From Limonium bicolor (taxonomy: Eukaryota > Streptophyta > Magnoliopsida > Caryophyllales > Plumbaginaceae): a DNA stretch of 64,000 nt. Location: NCBI GenBank assembly GCA_023374045.1, contig CM041776.1:46320171-46384170 (forward strand). Reading direction: 5' to 3'. Positions 63,577 through 64,000 of this stretch are shown piece after piece. Below the pieces are notes generated by a model, which was not told the DNA's origin, did not search any database, and saw only the letters and a program-made list of their open reading frames with translations. Each line of letters opens with the position of its first letter. The stretch's first letter is position 1. Both the position numbers and the translations under genes were made by a program.

Positions 63577-63773
63577 GAAGTATCGCTCTGATGACTAGAA
63601 TACCGAGCTTAGGAATATACCGAGTTAGGAAACCTAACTACAGTTACCTAAGTGATCAGTTATGGAAAGGTTAACCACTAACTAAGTGTGGAATACCTTA
63701 TTGTCGGGAAGCGTTACAACGTTGGACCGATAAGTGTGCAAGCATATTGCTAATGAATATCATGTGAATACAG

Positions 63774-64000
63774 ATGTCAGGTAGACCACGCGGTAGAGGC
63801 CGCGGAAGTGGTACTGGTACTGGGGGTGACCAGGGCGAGAACACTACGGCTCAGGTTATGGCTGAGGCTGTAGCAGCCGCTGTGGCCCAGATGGTACCCC
63901 AGCTTGTAGCTGCGATCCAGCAGGGGCAGATGCCCGGAGTTCAGCCACCACCGCCACCGCCACGAGAGACCAACTGGGTCAAGGCATTGGCAGATCTGAG
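63774..64000 (+). CDS. Element C gag, N-terminal part (partial)
   Basis: The frame is open from ATG at 63774 to the window end, about 75 residues. It starts with an Arg/Gly-rich run (SGRPRGRGRG), continues with an Ala/Val/Gln-rich stretch (AEAVAAAVAQMVPQ) and a Pro run, then RETNWVKAL, the same junction as in the outer gag at about 24628-24660. Gag forms the particle around the element RNA. The start is chosen by position after the primer site and by agreement with the outer gag start. No break is seen in the visible part. Confidence 0.88.
   Translation, partial: MSGRPRGRGRGSGTGTGGDQGENTTAQVMAEAVAAAVAQMVPQLVAAIQQGQMPGVQPPPPPPRETNWVKALADL

Larger units (their letters stand above)
59694..64000 (+). 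mobile_element. Element C: chromovirus with 5' LTR and intact gag start, runs off the window
   Basis: LTR (59694-63559), primer site and an open gag begin here in the expected order. Unlike the other elements nothing is broken in the visible coding part, so it may be an autonomous, younger member. The remaining parts lie beyond the window. Confidence 0.9.

Overview
This window is plant nuclear DNA. The evidence is a tandem array of plant-type 5S rRNA genes (about 118-119 nt, unit about 346 bp) and Ty3/gypsy chromodomain retrotransposons (chromoviruses) with very long LTRs (3.9-5.3 kb) and the initiator-Met tRNA primer site TGGTATCAGAGC. The long LTRs with TGAAATACCCC/GGGGTGTTACA ends suggest the Tekay/Del clade; that clade call is inference, and I cannot name the species. 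No intact single-copy host gene is visible.

Layout. 1-2420: a very degenerate tandem array of about 190 bp per unit. 2421-3640: unclassified sequence. 3700-3800: a tRNA-derived SINE-like element. 3806-4140: AT-rich low-complexity DNA, perhaps the worn end of an LTR. 4237-58177: a 5S rDNA array with nine surviving gene copies, split by retrotransposons. The outer element (4844-51494, + strand, TSD GTCGA) sits in one 5S spacer. It carries decayed gag, protease, RT, RNase H, integrase and chromodomain. Element A (7515-21567, minus orientation, TSD CAAAA) is nested in its 5' LTR. Element B (28759-44419, plus orientation, TSD TGCAG) is nested between RNase H and integrase. A solo LTR (51702-56182, minus orientation, TSD TTTTT) sits in the terminator T-run of another 5S gene. 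If the insertions and one TSD copy each are removed, the 5S period returns to 344 and 349 bp, so the nesting is well supported. 58178-58548: a Ty1/copia RT fragment. 58549-59693: the front part of another long LTR. 59694-64000: the 5' LTR, primer site and open gag start of element C, which runs off the window.

Function. The only RNA likely made for the host is 5S rRNA, from the better-preserved copies by RNA polymerase III. Everything else is mobile DNA. The outer element cannot make its proteins: it has many stop codons, a reading-frame break, two foreign insertions in gag-pro and the nested element B. A and B carry no gag-pol; they share a non-coding internal domain and probably moved using enzymes of relatives such as element C.

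Two points stand out. First, a stretch of about 247 bp in the 3' LTR of the outer element (49876-50122) matches the 5' LTR (about 22530-22790) except that nearly every A is a C. Second, a copy of a plant ALKBH1-type 2-oxoglutarate/Fe(II) dioxygenase gene lies between gag and protease of the outer element, with both sides in frame if it is removed.
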